Positions 11,546-22,724 of a stretch of 64,000 bases of DNA are shown here, in pieces (within the stretch, counting starts at the first letter, position 1; each line of letters opens with the position of its first letter). The notes below the pieces were generated by a model. That model made no database searches and was not told where the DNA came from. It saw nothing but the letters and a program-made list of their open reading frames with translations. Made by a program: the position numbers and the translations under genes. Location of the stretch: contig OY821521.1 in NCBI GenBank assembly GCA_963682025.1, positions 194,877,026-194,941,025 of the forward strand, given 5' to 3'. This DNA is from Cordilura impudica (taxonomy: Eukaryota; Arthropoda; Insecta; Diptera; Scathophagidae).

Positions 11546-12837
11546 ATTAGCAAGTAACATTTTATTTCCATCTATTAATCATATTCGTATATTTTGAAGC
11601 AACATTTTCTACTTTTATTTATTTATTTGAATCAAAAATTTATTTATGTTCTCTTAATTTTTGTTTTTAGTAAATGTCCAACTATAAAAAATCGTATAAA
11701 TGAATTTCAAATCTAAAAACACTCATCAATCTATCATATATGTTTATATGAATGTATGGATGTTCATGTATCTATGTTTATATGAATTGAATAAACATAA
11801 ACACACATACTTGAACTTTACAATCATAAATATTCCCAAGAGATAACATCTGCATGTTGAAATAAGCAAATGTAAAATAAATGTTCTACCAATTTAGATA
11901 AATGGTCAGTTATTCATTTTAAATTCCAAAACACTAAATAATCCGAGGGTCCTTTGCAAACGTTTGACTGACGGATTGTAAGTTCAAATTAGAATCTCAA
12001 ATGAGAAAATTTAAAATATCTTATATAAATATTTGCTTACAATAGGTTAACACTAGGTGGTATTTACCTACACACACACATACATATGACACATACATAT
12101 GACACATCCACAAAAGAGTTTGTCTACATTTTGAGAGATATTATTGTAAACCATGACACAAAACATAAAATATATGAATAGTTTTTATTCATTCATCTGT
12201 CATCTATTCATAATCCGATTAAGTGAATAACCAGTCAGTGAGTACTCTGCTTGAAGTAGAGGTTATGAAATTTTCATTAAAAATGAACGACATGAAAAAA
12301 GTATTAATACTCTTTATGTCCAACAGAAAATAATAAATAAAAAACCAATTCAGAATATCAAATGATCTTAAATAACGGCAATTTGTAAAACATAACGTTG
12401 GATACATTTGTCATAAATGTATTTATATGATAAATTGAATTAGTCTGTGTATTAAATAATGGTTGACACATTTTACTGGGAATATAATATCAAACTAGAA
12501 CTATAATTTTAAATCCACTTTTGGGTTCGTGGAATATGACAGTTGTTAATGTAAGTGCACATATCATCATATCAATATTAGAATGCATTAAGCATTGCAT
12601 AAGCTTAAAAGGTGTCAGTCGTTGTTCAAAATAGTTTTTAAATAAAATGAAAGGATTTTCAGAAAAAAAAACAATTCTATTAAAACCCTGTATATTATTA
12701 GCGGCAAAAAATTTATATGAAGCAAATATAAGAAAATAAAGTACGAAATATATTTTTAGCTTAAAAAATTTTTTTGTACGGGAGAAAATCATTATAGCCG
12801 CGTTTGAATATTAGTTTGCAGTTAAATATAAGTTAAA
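11546..12837. other. Unassigned AT-rich sequence
   Basis: No recognisable exon, RNA gene or element end. Two minus-strand ORFs of 62 and 100 codons (12219-12407, 12490-12792) are AT-driven and show no motif. A short ACACACACATACATATGACA stretch lies near 12071. Confidence 0.45.
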
Positions 12838-12984
12838 GCAACTAAGAAAATTATAGTCTACCTTCAACGACTATACGATACCTTACACCAAGCATTTAGA
12901 GACCCTATCTCTTAGGTCCAACTAATTAGATATAGAAAATAAGCATAAACCAAATTTGAGTGGCATTCTTAATGTTTGATGTAA
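12838..12984 (+). repeat. Family A repeat, left part, interrupted
   Basis: Carries GACTATACGATACCTTACAC and TAATTAGATATAGAAAATAA up to GGCATTCTTAATGTTT. Compared with the uninterrupted copy at 6284-6320, sequence continuity is lost here and regained at 14723, so the intervening 1.74 kb is an insertion. Confidence 0.75.
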
Positions 12985-14722
12985 AACATTTTACGATAGT
13001 GGGGTAAAAATCTATTTCCCAATACAATCAGAAAAACAGAATAAGACAAAACGGTGTGAGGAACGATTGTATTGGTGAAAAGATTAGGAAGTGTTTGGAG
13101 ATAAAATGGTGTCAGGATTTCATTAGGAAATGTTTGGAGACGAAATGAGCGAGCGAGAAAAATGGAAAATGAAAAGTGAAAAATTAAAAACGATAATTAA
13201 AAATTAAAAATGAAAAATGAAAAATGAAAAATAAAAAATTAAAAATGAAAAATAAATAATGAAAAATAAAAAGTTAAAAATGAAAAATAAAAATTAAAAA
13301 TGGAAAATGAAAAATGAAATATGAAAATGAAAAATTAAAAATGAAATTTGAAAAATAAAAAATTAAAAATTAAAATGAAAAATGAAAAATAAAAAATGAG
13401 AAATGAAAAATGAAAACCCAAAACGGTATGAGGAACGATGGTATTGCTTAAAAGATTAGGAAGTGTTTGGAGATAAATTGGTGTCAGGATTTCATTAGGA
13501 AATGTTTGGAGACGAAATGAGCGAGCGAGAAAAATGAAAAATGAAAAGTGAGAAATTATAAATGAAAAATTAAAAATCAAAAATGAAAAATGAAATTTGA
13601 AAAATGAAAAATTAAAAATGAAAATTAAATAATGAAAAATAAAAAGTTAAAAATGAAAAATAAAAAATTAAAAATGAAAAATGGAAAATGAAATATGAAA
13701 ATGAAAAATTAAAAATGAAATTTGAAAAATAAAAAATTAAAAATTAAAAATTAAAAATTAAAAATTAAAAATTAAAATTAAAATTAAAATTAAAATGAAA
13801 AATGAAAAATAAAAAATGAGAAATGAAAAATGAAAACCCAAAACGGTATGAGGAACGATTGTATTGCTGAAAAGATTAGGAAGTGTTTGGAGATAAATTG
13901 GTGTCAGGATTTCATTAAGAAATGTTTGGAGACGAAATGAGCGAGCGAGAAAAATGAAAAGTGAAAAATTATAAATGAAAAATTAAAAATCAAAAATGAA
14001 AAATGAAAATTGAAAAATGAAAAATAAAAAATTAAAAATGAAAAATAAAAAATTCAAAATGAAAAATGGAAAATGGAAAATGAAATGTGAAAAATTAAAA
14101 ATGAATAATGAAACTTGAAAAATTAAAATTGAGGAATGAAAAATAAAAAATGAGAAATGAAAATGAAAAACGAAAACCGTGTGAGGAATGTTTGTATTGG
14201 TGAAAAGATTAGGAAGTGTTTGGAAAAAAACGATGTCAGGATTTCATTAGGAAGTGTTTGGAGACAAAATGAGCGAGCGAATAGTGTTATAAAAAAGTTT
14301 TGAAAAATGAAAAGTGAAAAACTAAGAAAGATAAATGAAAAATGAAAAATAAAAAATGAAACATGAAAAGTGGAAAATGAAAAATGAAAAATAAAAAATG
14401 AAAAATTAAAAATAAAAATTAAAAACAAAAAATTAAAAACTAACCAGTTGAAATAATAAGTTATATATGTGACTTTCTCCGAGAAAAGGGACCTGTGTGT
14501 CAAAAAACGGGTTGTGTCAAAAACGGTGGATTCTGGTACCTAAAGAGGTGTAGAAACTTTAAATGCGTTTTTTTCTCAAAACTTAATTTTCACACACTAG
14601 GTCCCTTTTCTCGGAGAAGGTCACATATATTTTTGTATTAGCAGAGCCCCTGAAGTTGTTTGCTATAAGTGCTATATAGATGACGTTCCCCCTGTGATCG
14701 AACTCACATGATTTTTGGAGGT
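12985..14722 (-). mobile_element. Array-carrying non-coding element, copy 1 (inverted)
   Basis: Read on the minus strand it begins ATCATGTGAGTTCGATCACA and has a ~200-bp unique 5' segment. It then has a large array of ATGAAAAA/TTAAAAA units and ends with CACCAATACAATC and an ATTGTATTG-type tail followed by ACATCA. Copies 2 and 3 (29955-35115, 37262-39145) share both ends. The array contains a higher-order repeat: GTGTGAGGAACGATTGTATT followed by AGATTAGGAAGTGTTTGGAG occurs four times (about 13055, 13428, 13843 and 14180). The site lies inside a family A repeat, between T runs. A MITE is nested at 14463-14630. No ORF. Confidence 0.7.
14463..14630. mobile_element. Small palindromic MITE nested in the array-carrying element
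   Basis: Near-perfect terminal inverted repeats of about 38 bp: left ATATATGTGACTTTCTCCGA, right (reverse complement) ATATATGTGACCTTCTCCGA, both continuing through GAAAAGGGACCT. The flanks are TA-rich, compatible with a TA target and a Tc1/mariner-type MITE. The sister copies at 32705-32765 and 37378-37425 lack it, which identifies it as an insertion. Confidence 0.75.
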
Positions 14723-15310
14723 CGGATATGAAGAAGTTCATATCGATGTTATATTTATATAGGGACTAGATCGAAAAATGCCCTGATCATGACCATATTA
14801 GGCAACCTTAGTTATTTTTTGCAAAACCGTATGCAAGCCAAATTTGAGAAAAATCGGTGCAATATTTTTGTTTTGTGATAAATTTAAACGAAGATCGTGA
14901 ATCAGATTCATATGGGAGCTACTAAGAATTGTCCTATAGGGTTTATTTTTGTCTACTGTTAAATGGATGTTACAAACATACACAAATCCAATTTACCAAA
15001 ATCATCTTATATGGGTCATTTGTATGGGGACTAGGTCTGAGCATGAACCGATTTTCACCAATTTGAACAGCGTTCATCCTATGGCTGATAAAAGCTCATT
15101 TACCAAATTTCATCAATATATATTGATATTTGTTTGAATAAAAGTTATACATGGACACACAGACAGACAGACGGATGGACGGACGGATGGACATTGCTAA
15201 ATCGACTCAGAAAGTGAGTCTAAGTCGAGCGGTATAATAAAGATGGGTCTAGGTCAAAAATTTTTGGTAGTTACAAACATCAGCACAAATTCATTATACC
15301 GTGACCACAT
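14723..15310 (+). repeat. Family A repeat, right part
   Basis: Continues the copy begun at 12838: GAAGAAGTTCATATCG, then ATCGAAAAATG, a GACGGATGGACGGACGGATG microsatellite, and the end AACATCAGCACAAATTC, CATTATACC. No coding potential beyond short chance ORFs. Confidence 0.75.
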
Positions 15311-15367
15311 AGCGTTATAAAGTACAAAAAAGTAATGAGGTGGAAAAAAAATATTATTCACCTCTAG

Positions 15368-15760
15368 GACTGATGTACACCACTGAGCAGAGGGTGTATA
15401 TTAATTGGTCATTCCGTTTAAAGAACATCAAAAATTTAATTTCCGACCCCAAATTCTTCAACTTTATAACAACTTGAGCTTATATAGCAATGTGCATCTG
15501 TCCGTCCATCCGTTTGTTTCTTTAACTCACCCTTATTCACAGAATAAGTCAATTACCTAGCTAAATTGGTGTTAAAAATTGAGTAACTCGGGTGCCAAGA
15601 TATGAGCTAAATAATGTGGTCACCTTTAAAAAAAGTGTAAAAATTCACTGTGTTCATTGTAGTAAATATTTTGCATATATTTGCTATAAATAGTGCAGTA
15701 AGTCCAGATATTAATGTAAACTTAAAACCCAGGCGGAGGGTATCACAGATTGTTATATAT
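15368..15760 (+). repeat. Family B hairpin-capped repeat
   Basis: Starts with ACACCACTGAGCAGAGGGTG and GTCATTCCGTTTA, has GTCCGTCCATCCG, and ends with CCAGGCGGAGGGTATCACAG, the 3' cap type also seen at 52724-52775. About 0.39 kb. Confidence 0.6.
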
Positions 15761-15857
15761 AAATTTAAACATTTTTGAATTAAAAATTTTTTTTTTTTAA
15801 GAAAAAACGTTCGAGGTGACAAAAATGAAATGCCTCAAATATAGCAGCCGATATGAA

Positions 15858-16016
15858 CATTTACATATCCAAAGGCAAAAAAATTAAGAACAATGCTACT
15901 TGAATTTAGTTTATGTTTATTTTCTATATTTCATTAGTTTGACCTAAGAGGTAGGGCCTCTAAACGCATGGTATAGGATATCGTATAGTCGGTCTAGACC
16001 GACAATAATTTTCTTA
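15858..16016 (-). repeat. Family A repeat, inverted 5' fragment
   Basis: On the minus strand it begins AAGTAAGAAAATTATTGTCG and GGTCTAGACCGAC, then ATACCATGCGTTTAGAGG. This is the best-preserved version of the family A start, including the GGTCTAGACC palindrome. Confidence 0.65.
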
Positions 16017-16999
16017 CTTGTTTTTTTATACGGAACTCTAAAAATAACTGCGAATATATTCTGGAACCAGTTGACCTTCCTACTTAAGAAGTGAAAGTAG
16101 TTTTAGAAGACAAATTACGAAGAACGTTTTTTTTTATTTTGTTTTTTCTATTTTTTTTCGATTTCTTTTTTCCTTTTTTTGTAATATTAAAAAAAAGAAG
16201 CTCTTAGGTTTTATCAAATTTATTCATAATTACAATTACAATAATAACATTTTAATGAACTATTTTTCTTATCATTTCAATGTTAACAACTCATATGACT
16301 GCAATTGATTGTAAACTTTTCATATATATTTTTTTTTTTTTAATATCAAAAACTTTTACATTTTGTACCATATTTATTTATGAAGTTTATAATTTTTTAA
16401 ATATTTTATCACTTCTTTTCTTAACATATTTTTTGTGAATTTTAAAAGTTTTTCTTCGTTTTAAGTTTTCTATATTTAGTTTTTGTATAAAATTACACCC
16501 TGTGGACATAATTTGTATCCAAGAAAAACTTATTTACATAAATCTCTAACATCTTTTTGGGAGACTCATATGGATGGAATCATTTGCTGCTACGTAGTGT
16601 GTATAAACCAAAAATTTTTTTCCTGCTTTTTTGCTAAGCATTATGCAGAGTCATGAAAATCTTACACATATGGAGTATTTTTAAGAAATTCTCCTACTCA
16701 ATTCATCCCATATATTAAAATGAGTTATTTTAGTTAAAAACTTAAGTAGTGAAACTAGTTCAACATAATATAGGTAGACAATCATAATCTGGCAATGTCC
16801 GTTTAAATATCGGAATCATGATCACACCCGCCAATTTCAAGAGAGCAGCATTTTTTTTAAGGTAAAGTTTTACGTCTGTGTCAAATCATAAAAGTGATTT
16901 CTGCATTACAATACATACTAAGCTCATAACTGATTCGCTGAATCGATAAATGTGTAACGCTGTTCACATACTTTTAATACAAGAGTACAAAAAAATAAA
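16017..16999. other. Unassigned AT-rich sequence
   Basis: T-rich tracts and no ORF of note. No element terminus or RNA gene recognised. Confidence 0.45.
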
Positions 17000-18580
17000 A
17001 ATTTATAAAAATCCACGGAAACCCGACAGCTTTTAATCTAAGCAACATCGCAAAAACTGAAAATCTAAAAAATTAAAAACGCCACAAAGAAAATTTCACA
17101 AGATCGCAAAATTGCACAATTGCAAAAATGTAACAACACAAAATAGTAACACGGTAACACACGAAAACGAAAAAACACAATATTCCAAAAACCAAAAATC
17201 AGAAATAGCAAAAATCTCAAAAATGTCAAATCGGTAAAACTCAAAATCACTAAAGCGAAAAATATAAAACCGCCTAAACTCATATTCAAAAAACCGCAAA
17301 ATCGCAAAAAAGAAAAAAAAAATAGATCCTTAAATCACAAAATTTCGAAATCTCAAAAATTGTAAAATGGTAAAAACGGTACAATGCAAAAAAGAAAATA
17401 CGTAAACTCGAAAAACGGTAAAACGAAAAATCGCAAAAATGCAAAATTGCTAAAACAAAAAATGCAAAAACTTAGTAGCAGAACAACACAATATCGCCAA
17501 ATAATAAATCGTAAAATGTTAACACGAAGAACGCAAAATCGCCAAAACGAATATCGCAAAAACGAAATATCACACAAGCACAATATGGCAAAATCTCAAA
17601 ACCGTAAAATCGCAAAAACAAAAAATGCTAAATCACAATTCGACAAACGGCAAAACGCTCAAATCGGCAAAACACAAAATCGCTAAAACAATAAATGCAC
17701 AACAACGCAATATCGCTAAATCACAAAATCTCACAAATGCTAGATCAAAAAATCGCGAAATCTCAAAAATTGCTAAATGGAAAAATTTGTACAATGCAAA
17801 AAATTAAACGTAAATAAACGTAAAAAAACGTACGGACGCAAAATCGCCAAGACAAAAACGCAAAAAATAAATATCTCCAAATCGCAAAATGACAAAATCA
17901 CAAAACCGTAAAATCACAAAATCGAAAAAACGCTAATCCAACAAAACAGCAAAATCGCAAGACGGAAAAACGCTGAATCACAAAATCGCGAAAACTTAAA
18001 AATTGCAAAATGGAAAACCCCATAAAATGCAAATAAGGAAACTAAAATCATAAAACGGTAAAACGAAAAATCGCGCGAACGCAAAATCTCCAAGACAAAA
18101 AACGCAAAAACGAAATATCACAAAATCGCAAAATCACTAATCCGTAAAATCACAAAATCGAAAAAACGCTAATACACAAAACCACAAAATCGCAAAAGGG
18201 AAAAACGCTGATTCACAAAATCGCTATTCTCAAAAATTGCTAAATGGTAAAAACGGTAAAATGTAAAAAAAGGAAAGCATAGAATCTTAAAGCGAAATAT
18301 CGCAAAAACGCAAAATTTCCAAAACGAAAAACGCAATATCACAAAAACGCACCTTTGTAAAATGGAAAAAAAATTATTTAATGAAAAAAAAAAAACGCAA
18401 AATCTTCAAACGGGCAAAAGTCCAAAATAGAAAAAAACGTGAAATTACAAAATCGAAAAATTCAAAACTCGTTAAAGCAGTAAATCGCAGAAGTGCAAAA
18501 TCATACAAACACAAAATTACAAAAACGAATAAACGCTAAATCACCATATCGCTTAATCTCATAAACTACAAAAAGGAAAT
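17000..18580. repeat. Degenerate array of AAAATCGCAAAAAC-like units
   Basis: About 1.6 kb of short CG-containing units (AAAATCGCAAAA, AACGCAAAATC, AAAACGGTAAAAC) with an average spacing of 7-15 bp. Long K/N/Q-rich plus-strand ORFs and F/L-rich minus-strand ORFs through it are by-products. Related arrays: 19111-19310, 20160-20310 (inverted), 44925-45110 and 45830-46080. Confidence 0.85.
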
Positions 18581-19110
18581 AATCTAATCCATAAAAACGA
18601 AGTTTTTATTAAAACTCTTTCTTTCCTTATGCATATGAGTTTTGAATCTCTCCGTGACTGTGAGTGACTCTGCGTGACTATTTTAAAATTAATCTTTGGT
18701 CGCAACAAGTCTATGGACCAAGTTTCAGATTGATTGGACAAGGAGAAATGGGATTTAAATCACTCCGTGACTATGCATGACTATGCGTGAATATCTTTAA
18801 GTTAATATTTGGCGGCAACAAGTCTGTGGACCAAGTTTCAGATTGATTGGATGAGCGGAAATGGGGTTTAAGTCAGTCCGTGACTGTAGGTGACTATGCG
18901 TGACTGTGTGTGACTATCTTAAAATTAATCTTTGACCACAACAAGTCTTAGGAAAAATATTTAGATCGATCGGATGAGGGAAAGTGAGGTTTTAATCTCT
19001 CCGTGATTGTGCGTGACTATGCGTGACTGTGCGTGACTACCCCAAAATTAATCCATAGTCACAACAAGACTATTGGCCAAGTTTCAGATCAATTGGATGG
19101 GGGGGAGTTT
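18580..19110 (+). repeat. Family E: ~115-bp minisatellite with unique flank
   Basis: Four head-to-tail units starting near 18648, 18761, 18873 and 18996, each with CTCCGTGACTGTG-like, CAACAAGTCTATGGACCAAG and TTTCAGATTGATTGGA. The left flank (CTTTCCTTATGCATATGAGT) recurs inverted at 27655-27720 with fewer units, showing this is a dispersed element with variable unit number. It sits inside the AAAATCGC array. Confidence 0.8.
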
Positions 19111-19310
19111 AAAAATGGAAAATGATTACACGCAAAAATCAGAAAACTTCGAAACGACTCGCAAAAAAGCACAACGCGAAATGACAAAATCGCACAAAGG
19201 CTTAGCTCGCTAAAACTTAATATCATGAAAACGGTTAAACGTTGAAACGCAATAACGAAAAAGCACAAAACAAAATAATAATAATCGCAAAATCTTAAAA
19301 ATTGCAACCT
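19111..19310. repeat. AAAATCGC-type array, right part
   Basis: Continuation of the short-unit array after family E: AAAATCGCACAAAGG, ATAATCGCAAAATC. No gene. Confidence 0.7.
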
Positions 19311-19556
19311 GGTAAAGACAGTCTGTTGTTGTCATGTCTGTCACGACTGCTTTTTGCCCCCAATTATTAATAACAGTACTACTTTCTCATTTCCTTTAAT
19401 GGTAAATATGTTGTTCAGGTACGTCTGCATAATTTGGTATATTTTTATGAACAATGAAAAACTTGGATTAGAAAGTTCTCTGAATGTCATGTCTGTCACT
19501 ATGGTATTAGCCTTAGGATGATTTTGTTCGCAAAATCAAGAAACTTTCATTTTTTT

Positions 19557-19610
19557 TTTATATTCTTGAACAATGAAAACGCGCTGTTCTATAGCATAGT
19601 GCTGCATTTT
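19557..19610 (-). pseudogene. Possible Tc1/mariner-type N-terminal helix-turn-helix remnant
   Basis: A minus-strand frame (19736 to 19536) contains KMQHYAIEQRVFIVQEYK. It resembles the opening helix of the helix-turn-helix domain found at the start of many mariner-like transposases (Y[ST].EQR.FIVE.Y). Only about 18 residues match; the frame then hits poly-K and a stop. There is no catalytic domain. GTCATGTCTGTCAC occurs twice nearby (19333, 19488). The match is short enough to be chance. Confidence 0.3.
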
Positions 19611-19778
19611 GACTAAGCCTAAACAGGCAGCTATCAAATTTCCCTTTTCTTTTTGATGCCAACAAGTTTCTGAACAATTGGGGGCCAATTCAAATCTGAC
19701 GTGAATTTTGGCACATCCTTTAGATAGTTCCACCAAAAAAAAAATTTTTTTTTTCAGGATATATAAATTTTTTGCTAA

Positions 19779-20053
19779 TGCCTGGTTTTCATTATGCCAT
19801 TTTCAATGTTAATTGTTGTCAATTACTGTCAGTTAAATGAAAACGGGTTTTAATGTCTTGTCATTTACAATGCCTGGCACTATTAAACATCTAAAATTAA
19901 ATTGCCAGCATGTTGGCAATTTGTTTATGTTTGACAGCCGGATTTTTTGTTAGCTTATAAGATATTATGCAAACGTAATTAATAGAAAATCACAAGATGT
20001 CAGTTGAGGCACTTGTTTGTTGTCAGTTTATATGAAATAGTGAAAACCAGGCA
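19779..20053. mobile_element. MITE, 275 bp
   Basis: Left end TGCCTGGTTTTCATTAT; reverse complement of the right end TGCCTGGTTTTCACTAT. Flanks are TA/AA-rich and the exact TSD is ambiguous. No coding sequence inside. Confidence 0.65.
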
Positions 20054-20159
20054 TAAGACTTATTATCTTGTATGTTTGCATAGTCCTACGAAGTTTGATT
20101 TGTGCAATTAAAGTATTTTATTTTATATTTAAATATTAGAGTTTAGAGCAACATTAAGC

Positions 20160-20310
20160 AATTTTTTATTTTAGCGATTTTTGCTTTTAGTGAATTTTGA
20201 AATAGGCAATTTTTGATTTTGAAGATTTTTACTTTGTCGATTTTTGTTTTTTGCGGGTTTAGTTTCTGGCGAATCTTAATTTTTCAGATTTTCGAATTTT
20301 GTGTTTGCGC
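20160..20310. repeat. TTTTGGCGATTTTTG-type array (inverted orientation)
   Basis: TTTTAGCGATTTTTGCTTTT, CGATTTTTGTTTTTTGCGGG and similar, the complement of the arrays at 17.0-18.6 and 44.9-46.1 kb. It precedes family D units, the mirror of the arrangement at 43.9-45.1 kb. Confidence 0.7.
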
Positions 20311-20369
20311 CCACATTTTGCACAACTAATCACATTGGTAAAGAATGTACTTGTCAAAAATTCCAAAAC

Positions 20370-20810
20370 TGTCGTTTTCATAGTCGTTCATATTTTTGTA
20401 TAGGAGCGCCACGCCCACTAATTCTCTTCCGCCCTTTGATTATCTGACTCCTCACATTAATATGTGATGGTCTCGTACAAAGTGTCAAGACTTTCCCTTT
20501 TATAGTAAACCAATTATGATAATACATATTTACTTGGTATGGGCGGTGCCACGCCCATTGCTCCGATCCCGCAAATTTGTTTTGCCGAAAAATTACATTA
20601 ATAAAATAATATTTCAGACAAAATTGCAAAGCTGTCTCTGTCATAGTACTCGTGATATATGATATATAATAATTACTGCCACACCCACTAAAAATATAAA
20701 AAAAAATATATATATAGCCTATAGTTTCTTCAAGATACTCAGTAAACTTCTGTAAAATCCGGAAAATCGGTCCAATGGTCTAGCCTCAAAAATTACAAAT
20801 ATACATACTT
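20370..20810 (-). repeat. Family D ~125-bp repeat units, inverted
   Basis: GGAGCGCCACGCCCAC and GGGCGGTGCCACGCCCATTG mark successive units (about 20402, 20541 and, weaker, 20670). They are reverse complements of GGGCGTGGCACC units at 43890-44180. Confidence 0.7.
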
Positions 20811-20821
20811 TCGTTTCTATA

Positions 20822-21178
20822 TCTATAATATTAATAGGCTATGCGATTCCTTGTGACCGATGTTTTGTTCTACCGTTTTATTCCGATTTTGACCAATCGT
20901 ATATTATTTGAAACGTATTTCCTTTTAGCCCTTTTGCAGATTTAAAAATTTTTAAATTTTTTCCTTTCTTTTGAATAAATTGCATTTAAATTTGCTATTA
21001 ACACATACATAAAACTATACATCTGCTATGTGTGTGTTTATAAAATTTTGTACTTGTTAATGAGTTTGTTTATCTTGATTCACAATATTAATAAACCATA
21101 AAAATGTTGGTTTGTGAATTGGCTAAAATAAAGCTGCCTAGAAATTGCACTCGAATTTCGAGCGCTGGAATCTGCTAG
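20822..21178 (+). mobile_element. Non-autonomous Helitron, 357 bp, complete
   Basis: Starts TCTATAATATTAATAGG after an A and ends in a hairpin (GCACTCGAATTTCGAGCGC) followed by TGGAATCTGCTAG before a T. A TC 5' end, a 3' hairpin plus CTAG, insertion between A and T and no TSD are the Helitron hallmarks. Landmarks inside: CTTGTGACCGATGTTTTG and GACCAATCGTATATTATTTG. No Rep/helicase coding; it depends on enzymes supplied elsewhere. Confidence 0.85.
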
Positions 21179-21389
21179 TATATACAAATTGCTTAAAAAC
21201 ACTTTAAAAAAGTTTCACTTCCACAAGAAGTATTAAAACCTTGCAAGAATTTCTACTTTCGTATTGACATTAACTATTTCAGGGTAGAAAATTATATTGG
21301 ATTTTTGACTAAAAACATTTTTTTATCCCGTCTTTTAAAATTGCTTCCAAATCAACACAAAAAAATAAACCCATTTTTCATTTTTATTA

Positions 21390-21628
21390 CAAACACATTA
21401 ACAAACTTAATAAACACACACTTAGCATTGTATAATTTTTTGGATGTGTTAGTAGAAACTTTAAATGCATTTTGCTCAAAATATAGGAAAAAATTTAATA
21501 ATCTGTAAATCTGCAAAACGGCTCAAAAGAAATACCTTTCAAATAATATACGTTTGGCCAAAATCGGGATAAAATGGAAGAACAAAACATCGGTCACTAG
21601 AAATCGCTTAGCCTATTAGTATTATAGA
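21390..21628 (-). mobile_element. Non-autonomous Helitron, 3'-truncated copy
   Basis: Reverse complement of the 5' two-thirds of the same family: ATATACGTTTGGCCAAAATC, CATCGGTCACTAGAAATCGC, ending ATTAGTATTATAGA before T. The 3' hairpin/CTAG end is absent. It faces the copy at 20822 about 210 bp away. Confidence 0.8.
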
Positions 21629-22724
21629 TTAATTGCAAATCTTAAAAAATCACACGAACAAATATACATATTAATTAGATAGATTAATCGAAAACGATCC
21701 CTTATATCTCGAGAACTTGGAGCTAGCGACATGATTGAAATTTTAGCCCCACCTTGAGTGACTCCCTTCGAATCGGGCTCTAACTATTTTTTGTATTGCC
21801 AGATCGAAATAAATAAAATTTGTGAATAATTTTATTAACAAAATTCGCAATGTTAAGAGAAATATTTAAAAAAAAAAATTTTTAATAAATATTTTCAACA
21901 AGGGCCTTAGGCACATTAAAATATTTTGAAATATTTTGCCGTGTTATTCATGATTTACCATAAAATACTCCATATGAACTTGCTTAAAGATTTTTTATAT
22001 ATATTCTTTTTTTTATAAATTTTTGCACATACATCTAAAAGTTTACCTTTATTTTTCTTTTATCAGCTTTTGTGTTTTGATATTCAAAATCAGGAAATCC
22101 TATACTTTTGCATGACACCTGTTGTAGTTAAACACAACATACATACGAGTATACTTATTTATGTATACTCAAGTGGTGAGTGGAAGATTTCACATACTTG
22201 TAGTCATGCACATAAACAGTAACAGGTCATTGCAATATGATAGGAAGTATTAGTTCAAAATTATATAAAAATTTCTGTTTATCAGCCAAAGCAGCTGTTG
22301 GTTGTTTACAATAAATTATTTACAATAAATTATGTTGTCCGGCCAATTTTTTTTTCTACACAAAAGGTTATATAACAAACAAAATATTTTCAAAAATCCA
22401 GCCATTCTTAAATATCAAGATCCAGCTTGTATATATGTTGTAGTAAAAGAGTGAAAAGAAAAACAAGAAAAATTTACATAAATCAAACACTTTTTGTTGT
22501 TAGATATTCACAAAACCATTTCTTGTGCCCATAAATACTTGTTTCTGTGAGGAAGCTAGGTGAAGAATACATACTTATACCACCACTTTATGGTCATAAA
22601 AACAATGCTTGAAATCTTACGTAGTATGTCCTTTTTACATATATTTTGAAAAAACAAAAATTAATTCAAACAAATGTCTTTTAACCAAATACACTGAGCA
22701 AACCGATGCGGTTGTACTGTAAAA
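21629..22724. other. Unassigned AT-rich sequence
   Basis: Apart from TTTACAATAAATTA repeated at 22307 and 22319, I see no gene, RNA or element end. Confidence 0.45.

Noticed and set aside
13040..14440. CRISPR-like array from the regularly spaced GTGTGAGGAACGATTGTATT blocks
   Set aside because: The spacing is ~330-410 bp, the intervening sequence is itself repetitive and the genome is eukaryotic; it is a higher-order minisatellite.
17065..17807. ORFs of 60-100 codons on both strands
   Set aside because: Both strands are open because the AAAATCGC repeat avoids stops; residues are only K/N/Q/R or F/L/C/V.
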